A program made the translations under genes and the position numbers. From a virus: a DNA stretch of 39,980 bases. Of this stretch, positions 21,143-29,407 are shown in pieces. The DNA is taken from the IMG/VR virus record IMGVR_UViG_3300019762_000074, positions 1 through 39,980 of that record, one strand, 5' to 3'. The notes beneath the pieces were generated by a model that searched no databases, had not been told where the DNA came from, and saw only the letters and a list, made by a program, of their open reading frames with translations. Numbering within the stretch: position 1 is the first letter of the stretch; each line of letters starts with the position of its first letter.

Positions 21143-22609
21143 ATGGCAACATCTGAAAGAGAAAAGGTTAATGTAGAGATACTTACAGCCACTGAAGAGA
21201 CTATGAATCAGAAGTCTAAGGCTCGTAGGGATCTTGTTGAGAGGATTGACAAGGCAGATTTCAGCAACTTCGACGCTTCTCCTTGGAAAGATCCTAATAC
21301 TATCAGACCAATCCCCGGCAAGCAAGAGCAGTTCATCCTATCGGATTCTGATATAACATTCTTTATCGGTGGTAGTGGTACGGGTAAGTCTGAGGCGATG
21401 GTCTTAGATCAACTACAGCATGTTAAAGATCCTAACTATGAGTCTATTACGTTCCGTAGGACTACTAAGTCACTGAAAGGTGCTGGTGGTATCTTTAATA
21501 AGGCTGGTAGGGTCTATGAGCGTCTAGGTGCTGAGAAGAAGCTGCAAGATTTGATGTATACGTGGCCTTCAGGTGCTACGGCACGATACTCTCACTTGGA
21601 GCACGGTTTAGCAACAGCAGAAGCTAATCACGCCGGTCTCGAATACGCCAGAATCTACTATGATGAATTACATACTTTCGATAAAGACAGCTTCATGTTC
21701 ATGCTTTCTCGACTACGCTCTAATGCCGATGTAGATGCAGCTGTAAAAGCTACTATGAACCCTACACCTAAGGAGACTATCGGGGGTTGGATACATGAGT
21801 TCCTAGAAGGGTTCTATATTGATGAGTACGGATATCCTATTGAAGAGAATAGTGGTAAGAAGAGGTATTTTATCACAGACGATAATGGTACGTTAATCTG
21901 GGCAGACCACCCAGAAGAACTACAGGCACAGTATGGGTATGATTGCGCCCCTATGTCGTTCACAGCTATTACAAGCTGCATCATAGACAACCCTGTTCTT
22001 ATGTCCCTACAGCCACGTTACCTACCGTCTCTTAAGAACATGGGACGTATTGCTAGGGAAAGATTACTCTACTGTTGTTGGAATGTATCACCGAAAGGGG
22101 CAGGTTACTTCCAGAGGGAATGGATTGAATATGTTGACGGTAAGGATCTACCAAAGCTTAATAAGGTTATCAGGGCTTACGATCTAGCAGCTAGTGTCAA
22201 GAGTGAGATCAATTCAGACCCAGACTGGACAGCTGGTGTGAAGATAGGCCTAGGTGAGGATGGTTGCTTCTATGTAATGAATGCTAAAGAGATTCTAGCA
22301 CGACCTGCTGGTGTTGCTAAGTTGATACAAGAAACTGCTGTTATGGATGGTAAGAACGTACCTATAGGAATCCCTCAAGATGCCGGTGCGGGTGGTCTTA
22401 TCCAGTTTGAGCACTACGCTAAACCTCTTATTTTGAAGGGTTATAAGGTTAAGAAGGCAAAGACCCGTAAAGGTAAGCTTGAAAGGTTTTCAGGATTCTC
22501 TAATGCCGCTGAAAATGGCATGGTTAAGATTGTAAAAGGGGACTGGAACGATAAGTATATCACACAGCTGGAAAACTTTGATCCAGATCGTAAAAGGCAA
22601 CATGACGAT
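21143..22609 (+). CDS. terL: Terminase large subunit, exon 1
   Basis: 489 codons. The packaging ATPase has Walker A GGSGTGKS at residues 76-83 and Walker B IYYDE at 171-175, with a coupling motif TMNPTP later. The nuclease domain begins at VIRAYDLAASV (motif I Asp). The exon ends ...KRQHDD, at the conserved acidic motif III, and unspliced RNA meets TAA at once (22610-22612). The remaining motif is in exon 2 (22879-22995); the joined protein has 527 residues. GTAGGAGG precedes the ATG. Confidence 0.94.
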
Positions 22610-22878
22610 TAACTGACAGGTCGTCAATAAACCCATTGAATTGCTGGAACATCTCTCAGAGACTATCAGCAGCTAAGATACTTAATAGGTATAAAGTTCA
22701 ACGGCCATCGAAAGCACACTAATAGTGCCACTATTAGTGGAAGCGAGTAGAGTAGACTGTAAGTGCAGTCGAAGCGGTGGGGTGCAGTTATGCACATGAT
22801 ATGGTCTGATCTTACAGGCGACTGTAAGCAGCTCTTAGAGAGCGGGATAGTATTAACGACACTATCTGAACACAAATG
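22610..22878 (+). ncRNA. Group I self-splicing intron in terL
   Basis: 269 bases, no open frame. P1: exon TGACGAT (22603-22609) pairs with GTCGTCA (22620-22626), giving the U-G pair at the 5' splice site. P3: CCCATTG 22632-22638 with CGGTGGG 22775-22781. P4: TGCTG 22642-22646 with CAGCA 22667-22671. P5: TCTC 22652-22655 with GAGA 22659-22662. P6: ATACTT 22678-22683 with AGGTAT 22687-22692. P7: GGCCAT 22703-22708 with ATGGTC 22801-22806. P7.1: CACTAATAG 22717-22725 with CTATTAGTG 22731-22739. P7.2: GACTG 22755-22759 with CAGTC 22766-22770. P8: GTGCA 22782-22786 with TGCAC 22791-22795. P9: CTTACAG 22811-22817 with CTGTAAG 22822-22828. The intron ends in G (22878). The P7.1/P7.2 pair points to subgroup IA. 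Confidence 0.95.
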
Positions 22879-22995
22879 CTAGTCGATGCAACATCCGATG
22901 CCTACAACTTCCTAGTATCTGGCAGAAAGCTTCCAGACAACTTCAAGTTATCCATGCCAGCGGAACTAGGAAAAACTAATCCTTTTAACTTCTAA
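22879..22995 (+). CDS. terL: Terminase large subunit, exon 2
   Basis: 38 codons reading LVDATSDAYNFLVSGRKLP onward to TAA (22993-22995), with no start codon of their own. Joined in frame after ...KRQHDD they give HDDLVDATSDA, the usual motif III of large-terminase nucleases (D/E-x-VDAxxDA). Splicing is therefore needed to complete the nuclease active site. Confidence 0.92.
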   Translation, partial: LVDATSDAYNFLVSGRKLPDNFKLSMPAELGKTNPFNF

Positions 22996-23003
22996 CATTT
23001 CTC

Positions 23004-23061
23004 TTGACAGCTTCCTCTCAGCGCTCTAACATCCTTATTGTCATATAAACACTGAGAGGAA
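23004..23061 (+). promoter_or_regulatory. Rightward promoter inside a ribosome-site hairpin
   Basis: TTGACA (23004-23009), 17 bases, TAACAT (23027-23032), start expected near 23039. A perfect 10-bp inverted repeat (TTCCTCTCAG 23012-23021, CTGAGAGGAA 23052-23061) encloses the start point, and its second arm contains the GAGAGG ribosome site of the gene at 23069. RNA read through from terL can fold and hide that site; RNA from this promoter cannot. Confidence 0.7.
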
Positions 23062-23068
23062 CTTCAAG

Positions 23069-23296
23069 ATGACTTTAGATATTAAAATGTATGATACAGG
23101 CGACTGTAGTAGACTCGATGTAGATTTCTTACAGTATTGCTTAGAGCATGGTGATAAGATACATCTGATTAACAATGCAAATTACTTCAACTATTACTGT
23201 GAGCAATACTTAGAATACCTTTTAGAAGTGTTTGATAAAGACTTTCTGAAAGCTAATGTAACCTTTGAAGGTTTTGAAAGTAACCTCCTAGACTGA
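23069..23296 (+). CDS. Hypothetical acidic protein, hairpin-controlled
   Basis: 75 residues, MTLDIKMYDTGDCSRLDVDF, with a Tyr-rich middle (NYFNYYCEQYLEYLLEVF). Its ribosome site GAGAGG is in the hairpin described at 23004-23061. Function unknown. Confidence 0.75.
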   Translation: MTLDIKMYDTGDCSRLDVDFLQYCLEHGDKIHLINNANYFNYYCEQYLEYLLEVFDKDFLKANVTFEGFESNLLD

Positions 23297-23314
23297 TTAA
23301 GGAACTGTAAGAAC

Positions 23315-23581
23315 ATGGGTAAGACATTTCGCAAGGAACGTACAAAACCTAAAGGGACTAAGAAACCTATCAAGCGTTGTAAGAAGGTTGATGGCGAGGC
23401 TCTCGTAAACACTATCAGTCCTGATTGGGATCTGGAAGAAGACTTCACAGATCAACCTGAACCTCTGTTTGATAATTATGAGTGTTTCTGTGAGGACTCT
23501 GACATCTCTCACTGTGGATTGTGTTATACAATGACAGAAGATGGTCAGTTGGTTCACAAGGAAACTGGAGAGGTATTATAG
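23315..23581 (+). CDS. Hypothetical protein with basic N-terminus and Cys cluster
   Basis: 88 residues. The first 30 are very basic (KTFRKERTKPKGTKKPIKRC). The C-terminal half has Cys as ECFCED and HCGLC, a possible zinc site. No clear ribosome site beyond AAGGAACTG. Function unknown. Confidence 0.7.
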   Translation: MGKTFRKERTKPKGTKKPIKRCKKVDGEALVNTISPDWDLEEDFTDQPEPLFDNYECFCEDSDISHCGLCYTMTEDGQLVHKETGEVL

Positions 23582-23618
23582 CCTAAATGTTACACTATAA
23601 CATTTCTGTAAATAAAAC

Positions 23619-23647
23619 TTGACATCATTTCCTTAATCCCACATTAT
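23619..23647 (+). promoter_or_regulatory. Rightward promoter TTGACA-N17-CATTATATA
   Basis: TTGACA (23619-23624), 17 bases, CATTAT (23642-23647) continuing ATATC. A 7-bp inverted repeat (TTTCCTT 23628-23634, AAGGAAA 23661-23667) spans the -10 and start. A terminator follows within about 60 bases. Confidence 0.7.
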
Positions 23648-23678
23648 ATATCCTATCAACAAGGAAATACAACACCAG

Positions 23679-23720
23679 AGCCTGAAAGGAACTTAAAACG
23701 CCTTTCAGGCTTTCGTGTTT
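23679..23720 (+). terminator. Intrinsic terminator before portal gene
   Basis: An 11-bp stem (AGCCTGAAAGG 23679-23689, CCTTTCAGGCT 23701-23711) is followed by TTCGTGTTT. RNA from the 23619 promoter would end here after about 65 bases unless antiterminated. Confidence 0.72.
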
Positions 23721-23752
23721 GAATCCTCAAAAGTTACATCGGAGGACTTTTA

Positions 23753-25174
23753 ATGGCTGATAAAACAGCTCCAAGAGTTCTAGGTGCAACAGGCTTACGT
23801 TATGCAGCTGGTAGAGTACAAGAAGACGAACTAGCAAGAGATCTTAGATTCCCTCAAAGTCTTATCACATATAATAAGATGGAAAGTGATGCTATTGTAG
23901 CTGGCACACTGTTTATGATTAAGCAGTTTATGCGAAAGGTACAATGGGATGTAGAACCTAAAGGTGGCCTTGAAGCTTCTGACTATGCTAAAGAGAAAGC
24001 TGACATTATCCGTGACAACCTCTTTAATGGTATGGAGAGATCCTTTGACCAACTTATGAGTGACATCTGTTCATTCATTAAGAATGGCTTTGGATTCCAT
24101 GAACCTACCTTCAAGGTTGTAGACGGTAATATACTCTGGAAGGACTTTCCTGCTAGACCTCCTTCAAGTATTAAAGGGTTTGTCTTTGATAAGCAAGGTT
24201 ATGTAACTCATGTAGAACAGTATCAGGTTAATAACTCCTTCAATGATACTAACAGTCTCTATTTGAGTACAACTAAAAAGATCCCTTACAGCCGCCTGTT
24301 ACATTTTAGAACAGATAGTGAAAAGAACAATCCTCTAGGTCGATCAATCTTAAAGAACGCTTACAGAAGCTGGTACATTAAGAGTAAGCTAGAAGAACAT
24401 GAAGCTATCGGTGTAGAGCGTGAAATGAACGGTATTCCTTTCATACGTGCTCCTAGTGAAATCACCAGTGCTACAGAAGATTCTGAACATTATCAATCAT
24501 ACCTGCAAGTGTTAAAGACCTTACAGAACATGAGAAATAATGAACAGGCAGGTTTAATGCTTCCCTCTGATAGAGATGAAAGTGGCAACCTGTTCTTTGA
24601 CTTTGAGCTTATTCAGAACGCTGGTGGGCGCTCTTTAGACACCTCTAAGATTATTGAGAGGTGGGACTACAGGGTTGCTCAAAGTCTTCTGAATGACTTC
24701 CTTCTAATGGGCAGTAGCTCTACTGGTAGTTTTGCTTTAAGTGATAACAAGGTTAACACATTTGTACAGTCACTGGAAGCCTACCTTGAAGTGATCAGTG
24801 AGCAGTTTAACAGACGTGCTATTAAAGATCTCTATATTCGTAATGGATGGGATCTTAAAGAAATCTGTAAGCTGGTTCATAAGCCTATTTCAAGTCCTAC
24901 TATCTCTGAGATTGCAGACTTCTTACAGAAAGCTGACGGTTACATCACACCTGACAAGACCTTTGAGAACTTTGCTAGACGTGAGATTGGAGCACCTGAT
25001 AGGGATGAAGAAGAACTCTATCTGGATAAACCTACAGCAGCTCACCAGAGTACATCTCAGCGTATTGCTATGGAGAATGCAGCGGCTAAGAATAATCCTC
25101 TTAGTAATGAAATGGAAGATCTTGAGAAGAGTCTTGTGAGGTCACTAGAAGGTAATTATAACGGAGAAGCTTAA
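23753..25174 (+). CDS. Portal protein (DUF935/Mu gp29-like)
   Basis: 473 residues. RVQEDELARDLRFPQSLITYNKM, then SICSFIKNGFGFHEPTFKVV and FPARPPSSIKGFVFDKQGYV, follow the order of the DUF935 portal group; the C-terminal half carries FNRRAIKDLYIRNGWDL. Portal rings sit at one capsid vertex and pass DNA in and out. GGAGG lies before the ATG. The stop overlaps the next ATG as TAATG. Confidence 0.9.
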   Translation: MADKTAPRVLGATGLRYAAGRVQEDELARDLRFPQSLITYNKMESDAIVAGTLFMIKQFMRKVQWDVEPKGGLEASDYAKEKADIIRDNLFNGMERSFDQLMSDICSFIKNGFGFHEPTFKVVDGNILWKDFPARPPSSIKGFVFDKQGYVTHVEQYQVNNSFNDTNSLYLSTTKKIPYSRLLHFRTDSEKNNPLGRSILKNAYRSWYIKSKLEEHEAIGVEREMNGIPFIRAPSEITSATEDSEHYQSYLQVLKTLQNMRNNEQAGLMLPSDRDESGNLFFDFELIQNAGGRSLDTSKIIERWDYRVAQSLLNDFLLMGSSSTGSFALSDNKVNTFVQSLEAYLEVISEQFNRRAIKDLYIRNGWDLKEICKLVHKPISSPTISEIADFLQKADGYITPDKTFENFARREIGAPDRDEEELYLDKPTAAHQSTSQRIAMENAAAKNNPLSNEMEDLEKSLVRSLEGNYNGEA

Positions 25175-25662
25175 TGAAAGAGAAAGAAAGTATTCTGAAA
25201 GCTTTCTCAGGCTTACTTGACGGTATTCTGGGAGGCTCTGATAAGGAACAGTTAGAGTCTCCTGTAGAAGTCTGTAAGGCTGTAGACACTGAGAAGAAGC
25301 AAGCAACATTTCTAGCTATGATGGCCTATAAGGATGTTACAGAGTTTGACTTACATGAAGACACTTGGGAAGTAGATACAATCGCTAAGGCTTGTCATAG
25401 CTTTAATATAGATTGTATGAAGACTAACCTTGGTCATCTAGTAATGACAGATGATTCTGTAGCAACGATTGTAGAGTCCTACATTGCACCTGTAGATATG
25501 ACTCTAGGTGATAAATATATCACTAAGGGTAGTTGGCTGCAAGTGTGGCAGTTTGCTGATGATAGTATCTGGCAGGGTGTTAAGAAGGGTTACTGGACTG
25601 GTATCTCACCAGCATTCCTAGCGAAGTATATGGAGCTTAAAGATGACTCAGAAGAAAGCTAA
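25174..25662 (+). CDS. XkdF-like head maturation protease, N-terminal part
   Basis: 162 residues. FDLHEDTWEVDTIAKACHSF, then TNLGHLVM (His88), VESYIAP, ITKGSWLQVWQF and KKGYWTGISPAF (Ser145), is the order of the XkdF-like phage serine protease domain (Peptidase_S78_2). It should cut the scaffold during capsid maturation. The family usually continues with an ALV...GAN...LLMK segment; here that is found at the start of the next frame, so the domain looks divided. Confidence 0.87.
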   Translation: MKEKESILKAFSGLLDGILGGSDKEQLESPVEVCKAVDTEKKQATFLAMMAYKDVTEFDLHEDTWEVDTIAKACHSFNIDCMKTNLGHLVMTDDSVATIVESYIAPVDMTLGDKYITKGSWLQVWQFADDSIWQGVKKGYWTGISPAFLAKYMELKDDSEES

Positions 25663-26389
25663 AAGGTTGATCACTGATATGAGCTTTAAGGGTGAGAATG
25701 CTCATATGGCTCTTGTCAGTGTTGATCAAGGTGGTGGAGCTAATGGTGTAAGTACACTGTTAATGAAAACTGCTGAAGATACAAGTGAAATGAATAGTAA
25801 GCAGATTGAAAGTCTCAAAGAGATTATCAAAGCTGTTCAAGGTGTTAGTGATGAAGAAGCCTCTCAGATGATTGGCAATGTTATCACTGATAAAGAAGCT
25901 GGTGGGGTTTCTCCTGTCAGTGAAGTTAGTAAGGCTTCTAATGAAGCTGAAGAAACCCCAAATGAGGATAATAAAATGTCTGATGTAGAACAGCAGGAAG
26001 AGTTCCAAAAAGCTCTTGCAGCTAAAGAAGCTGAAATGAAAGCTCAGTACGAAGAACTTGAGAAAGGTCTGAAAGCTAAGTTGGCAGAGTTTGAAACAGC
26101 TAAAGAAGCTGAGGTGTTAAAGGCTGCCGAGCAAGAAGCTCTTCTTTACAAATCTCTAGGTGTCACTGAAGAAACTAAAGGTGAGTTTGCAGTAGCTCTG
26201 ATGAAAGCTAAAGGTGACGACTCAATGAAACCTATTATGGCTGCTTTGGAGAAAGCTCAGAACATTATCAAGCAAGTTGAAGACGGTACTTTCGTAGAGA
26301 AAGGTCATAACGTGGAAGCTACTAATGAAGATCTTACATTAGATGAACAGCTTGCTCAAAACATTCAGAAATCAGCAGAATCTAAATAA
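25643..26389 (+). CDS. Scaffold-like protein, continuing the protease domain
   Basis: 248 residues in the +1 frame relative to the protease, overlapping it by 20 bases. The first 40 residues (ITDMSFKGENAHMALVSVDQ, then GANGVSTLLMK) look like the end of an XkdF domain. Residues about 110-180 are coiled coil (EEFQKALAAKEAEMKAQYEE). An inner ATG at 25976 (MSDVEQQEEF) has GAGG upstream and would make a free 137-residue scaffold, as in lambda Nu3 inside C. Confidence 0.82.
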   Translation: MTQKKAKRLITDMSFKGENAHMALVSVDQGGGANGVSTLLMKTAEDTSEMNSKQIESLKEIIKAVQGVSDEEASQMIGNVITDKEAGGVSPVSEVSKASNEAEETPNEDNKMSDVEQQEEFQKALAAKEAEMKAQYEELEKGLKAKLAEFETAKEAEVLKAAEQEALLYKSLGVTEETKGEFAVALMKAKGDDSMKPIMAALEKAQNIIKQVEDGTFVEKGHNVEATNEDLTLDEQLAQNIQKSAESK

Positions 26390-26402
26390 GAGGTATTAAA
26401 AG

Positions 26403-26804
26403 ATGAGTGGAGTAATTTACACACAACCTAAGCGTTACAGTGATCTAGTTAAGAAAGAATTCTGGCAGCAAGAAGGCTGGTGTCCGGAAGAAGGTATTGT
26501 CAATGTAGCGTCTGAAACCGCACTGACTATTGGTAGTGTTATGGGCAAGATTACAGCATCTGGTAAGTATGTACCAAGTGATCCAGCAGCTGTAGATGGT
26601 TCTGAAGTAGCTGTAGCTATCGTAGCAGAGAACATTACAGTCCCTGCAACTACTGACACCAAAGTACAGTTGATTGTAGATGGCCCTATGATTGTTGCTG
26701 AACAGTCTCTTGTATTTGATGTAGCACATGACGCTGGTCAGACTACTACAGCTCTGGCAGAACTGGCAGCTATAGGCATCAAAACTAAGACTCAACTTTA
26801 CTAA
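26403..26804 (+). CDS. Head decoration protein (lambda gpD-like)
   Basis: 133 residues. The pattern ETALTIGSVMGKITASGKYVPSDPAAVDGSEVAVAIV is that of the lambda gpD/HDPD family, which binds as trimers on the capsid surface and stabilises it. The order protease, scaffold, decoration protein, capsid matches lambda C-Nu3-D-E. AGAGGTATT precedes the ATG. Confidence 0.9.
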   Translation: MSGVIYTQPKRYSDLVKKEFWQQEGWCPEEGIVNVASETALTIGSVMGKITASGKYVPSDPAAVDGSEVAVAIVAENITVPATTDTKVQLIVDGPMIVAEQSLVFDVAHDAGQTTTALAELAAIGIKTKTQLY

Positions 26805-26817
26805 GGAGTAATCTATA

Positions 26818-27861
26818 ATGGCAAACGCTCGTAATTTTCTAAACAACGGTACTCTGACAGATTTTACCCGTAGTATTAACTCCTTCCCTAATATGTGGGG
26901 TCTGGTTGGTAATATGGGTCTGTTCTCTGACCAAGGTGTTGCACAAGACAATATCACCATCGAATCCCGTGATCAAACTATTGGTCTTATTGGCGACACC
27001 CCACGTGGTGTACGTGATTCTGTAGTTGGTAAAGATGACAAGTATGTAACCCGTGCCTTCGCTATCCCTCATTTTGCTGTACAGGATCGCATTGAACCTA
27101 AAGACCTACAGGGTGTTCGTCTGTATGGTACTGACAATGAACCTGACACTCTGATGAGGGCTCGTACACGTAAGCTTGAGCAACTTCGCAAGTCCCTGAT
27201 GATCACTAAAGAGCACCTGCGAGTACAAGCTATCAAGGGTGACATTGTAACAGCTAATGGTAACTCCTTCAGTAACCTGTACACCGACTTTGGTGTTACT
27301 CAGAAGTCTGTAGACTTTGTACTTGGTACAGCAGCTACTAAGATCAATGATAAGATTGAAGAAGTAATTGCTCACATCCAAGATAACCTATTTACTGGTT
27401 CTGTGCCGGATGAGATTGTTGTACTGTGCTCTCCTAGTTTCTTCGGTAAGCTGGTAAGCCACTCTAAGGTTGAAACCTACTACGGTAACTACCTGAACAC
27501 TAACCAACAGAATGGTGAGCAGGTAGTACGAGATCGTCTAGGTACTGGCTTGTACCGTACATTCGCTCATAAAGGTCTGGTGTTTGTAGAGTATCGTGGT
27601 AAGTACAACTATCAGGGTGCTACAGTTGACCTGATTGAAGCTGATGATGCTTACGCATTCCCTATGGGTGTAGATGACCTGTTCACCGGCTACAACGCCC
27701 CAGCAGACCACTTAGACTTCGTAAACACTCTGGGTGAACCGATGTACGCATTTGAACACACTGATCCTCGTGGTTTCTACCATGAAATCTTTGCTGAAAT
27801 GAACTACCTGCCAATGGTTAAAAGGCCGCAGGCTGTTGTCAAGTGTACTACTAGCAACTAA
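26818..27861 (+). CDS. Major capsid protein (lambda gpE family)
   Basis: 347 residues with HK97-fold capsid features of the lambda E family: TIGLIGDTPRG, then AIPHFAVQDRIEPKDLQG and RKLEQLRKSLMITKEHLR in the first half, and VVLCSPSFFGKLVSH with FVEYRGKY in the second. AAGGAGTA precedes the ATG. Codons are more regular than in neighbours, as usual for a highly expressed gene. It is followed at once by a terminator. Confidence 0.94.
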   Translation: MANARNFLNNGTLTDFTRSINSFPNMWGLVGNMGLFSDQGVAQDNITIESRDQTIGLIGDTPRGVRDSVVGKDDKYVTRAFAIPHFAVQDRIEPKDLQGVRLYGTDNEPDTLMRARTRKLEQLRKSLMITKEHLRVQAIKGDIVTANGNSFSNLYTDFGVTQKSVDFVLGTAATKINDKIEEVIAHIQDNLFTGSVPDEIVVLCSPSFFGKLVSHSKVETYYGNYLNTNQQNGEQVVRDRLGTGLYRTFAHKGLVFVEYRGKYNYQGATVDLIEADDAYAFPMGVDDLFTGYNAPADHLDFVNTLGEPMYAFEHTDPRGFYHEIFAEMNYLPMVKRPQAVVKCTTSN

Positions 27862-27871
27862 AAGTAATTAT

Positions 27872-27908
27872 AAGGCTGTCATGTCAACTTAGGCTTGGCA
27901 GCCTTTTT
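27872..27908 (+). terminator. Intrinsic terminator after capsid gene
   Basis: AAGGCTG (27872-27878) pairs with CAGCCTT (27899-27905), with TTTTT at 27904-27908. Confidence 0.8.
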
Positions 27909-27910
27909 AG

Positions 27911-27955
27911 TTTCTTATTTAAGAAACACTAAAACATCACATTACAGTGTTTCTT
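27911..27955 (+). promoter_or_regulatory. Alternative hairpins after capsid terminator
   Basis: AAGAAACACT (27921-27930) can pair with AGTGTTTCTT (27946-27955) as a perfect 10-bp stem. Its first six bases can instead pair with TTTCTT at 27911-27916. The two folds exclude each other. Possibly an RNA switch or processing site ahead of the gene at 27982. Confidence 0.45.
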
Positions 27956-27981
27956 ATATAGCAAACTAAAGGAGGTTTGGT

Positions 27982-28320
27982 ATGGGATACGGTATAAGTA
28001 AATCTGAAGAAATCTCATCAGACTCTACAGACACTTTTGAAGTAGTCGTCAATAACAATGCAAGATCCTATCAGATTTTTGTAAAAGCTGATCAACTCCT
28101 TACCAGTGGGTACTTGATCGTTAAAGCGTTAAATAGCACCAACGACAGGTATCAGGATGTGATAACAAAAGATGGTAGGATGGCTAAGATAAGCTTAACA
28201 GAACCTGACAGTATGTTGATAGTTGGTAACAGTATTAATAGCTTCAAGTTCACACCAGTAGACTTAGAGTCTGGTAAGAACTATCAGGTCTTTGTAGAGA
28301 ACCTTGGAGTGTGGCAATGA
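27982..28320 (+). CDS. Structural-region hypothetical protein, beta-rich
   Basis: 112 residues, rich in Ser, Val and Asn (TDTFEVVVNNNARSYQIFVK), probably a beta-sandwich. It lies between the capsid and connector genes. AGGAGG precedes the ATG. It may be an accessory head protein. No family recognised. Confidence 0.75.
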   Translation: MGYGISKSEEISSDSTDTFEVVVNNNARSYQIFVKADQLLTSGYLIVKALNSTNDRYQDVITKDGRMAKISLTEPDSMLIVGNSINSFKFTPVDLESGKNYQVFVENLGVWQ

Positions 28321-28883
28321 GTGTAGTGCAGGAAAACACTTCAATTATTGACGGTAACGTCTACGAGGGTAATGCAGCCTTTACTGTTCAAAGTTATACT
28401 GAAATTAACTCTAAGAATGGTACACAGTTTGAGTGTCAGATAATCTTTGAGAACATCCAGAGTAATACACCTCAGACCTTTTCATTCACTACAGGATCTG
28501 ATCCGGTTATTGTAAAATCGAGAGGTATTTCTGGAGAGTTCTCTAATATCAACTATGACATATATAGAGATTCTACAGTTACAGGTGGAACCAGTGTGTT
28601 AGTATCTAACTTGAATGACAGAAACTCTGTAGTAAATCAAGTTGATGTGACATTGAATCCGACATTAACAGTGAAAGGTGATCTATGGAGTCCTCATAAG
28701 ATTGTAGGCTCTGGTACTAATAAGTCTGTTTCTTATGGTACCCCTCAAGGTGAGAGGATTCTTAAAGAGAATACATCGTATGTTGTAGAGGTCATAAATA
28801 ACGATGTTACAACAATACCAATCCTCGTAGTTGACCTTTCATGGTATCAAGGACAGTTAGACTTAGATATTCGTAAAACTTAA
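28317..28883 (+). CDS. Structural-region hypothetical protein, beta-rich
   Basis: 188 residues from ATG 28317 (MSVVQENTSIIDGNVYEGNA), overlapping the upstream TGA as ATGA; TTGGAG is at normal distance. Strand-rich (QFECQIIFENIQSNTPQTFS). Like its neighbour it may be an accessory head protein. Function unknown. Confidence 0.76.
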   Translation: MSVVQENTSIIDGNVYEGNAAFTVQSYTEINSKNGTQFECQIIFENIQSNTPQTFSFTTGSDPVIVKSRGISGEFSNINYDIYRDSTVTGGTSVLVSNLNDRNSVVNQVDVTLNPTLTVKGDLWSPHKIVGSGTNKSVSYGTPQGERILKENTSYVVEVINNDVTTIPILVVDLSWYQGQLDLDIRKT

Positions 28884-28900
28884 CAAAGGACACTAATAAT

Positions 28901-29407
28901 ATGACCTTCACATACGATCCAGCCCTTACAGACTCTATCAGTCAAGTAAGAGATATGGTAAGGGATGTGAGTCAAGACTATTATACCTTTGAAGATGAAA
29001 CTATCAACTACTACTTAAACGTAGCAAATGGAAGTGTTCTGGGAGCTGCTGAACAGGCAGCTTTTAGACTCTGGCAAGACTTCACAGCTCAGGCTGAAGT
29101 ATCTGAAGTGGATAAGACTCGTATTGAGAATAAGAACACTGCGAAGTTCTATAAAGACATCTATGAGGATATTAAGAGAGAGAACAAGAAGTCTAAGATG
29201 TTTAGTAGTGGTAAATCTCCCGTGTTCTTTGGAGGTATTGATAGGTCATCTTTCAACGCTAATAGAGAAGACAAATCCCTTACACCTAACGACTTCACTA
29301 AAGATATGGAGAACTTTGATAGGCGTTATCCAGAGCTTACAAAGGTTGGTGAAACACCTTTAGACACCTCCTACTACTTAGAGGATGACTACTATGAGGG
29401 ATCATAA
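28901..29407 (+). CDS. Head-tail connector (adaptor) protein
   Basis: 168 residues. SISQVRDMVRDVSQDYYTFEDETINYYL has the layout of phage head-tail adaptors (LRxxIxD...FsDexI..YL), and a helical bundle follows. Its place after the capsid gene and before stopper and tail genes supports this. The last 14 bases overlap the next gene. Confidence 0.7.
   Translation: MTFTYDPALTDSISQVRDMVRDVSQDYYTFEDETINYYLNVANGSVLGAAEQAAFRLWQDFTAQAEVSEVDKTRIENKNTAKFYKDIYEDIKRENKKSKMFSSGKSPVFFGGIDRSSFNANREDKSLTPNDFTKDMENFDRRYPELTKVGETPLDTSYYLEDDYYEGS

Noticed and set aside
26445-26960. 171-codon leftward frame over decoration and capsid genes
   Set aside because: Shadow of two well-identified genes.
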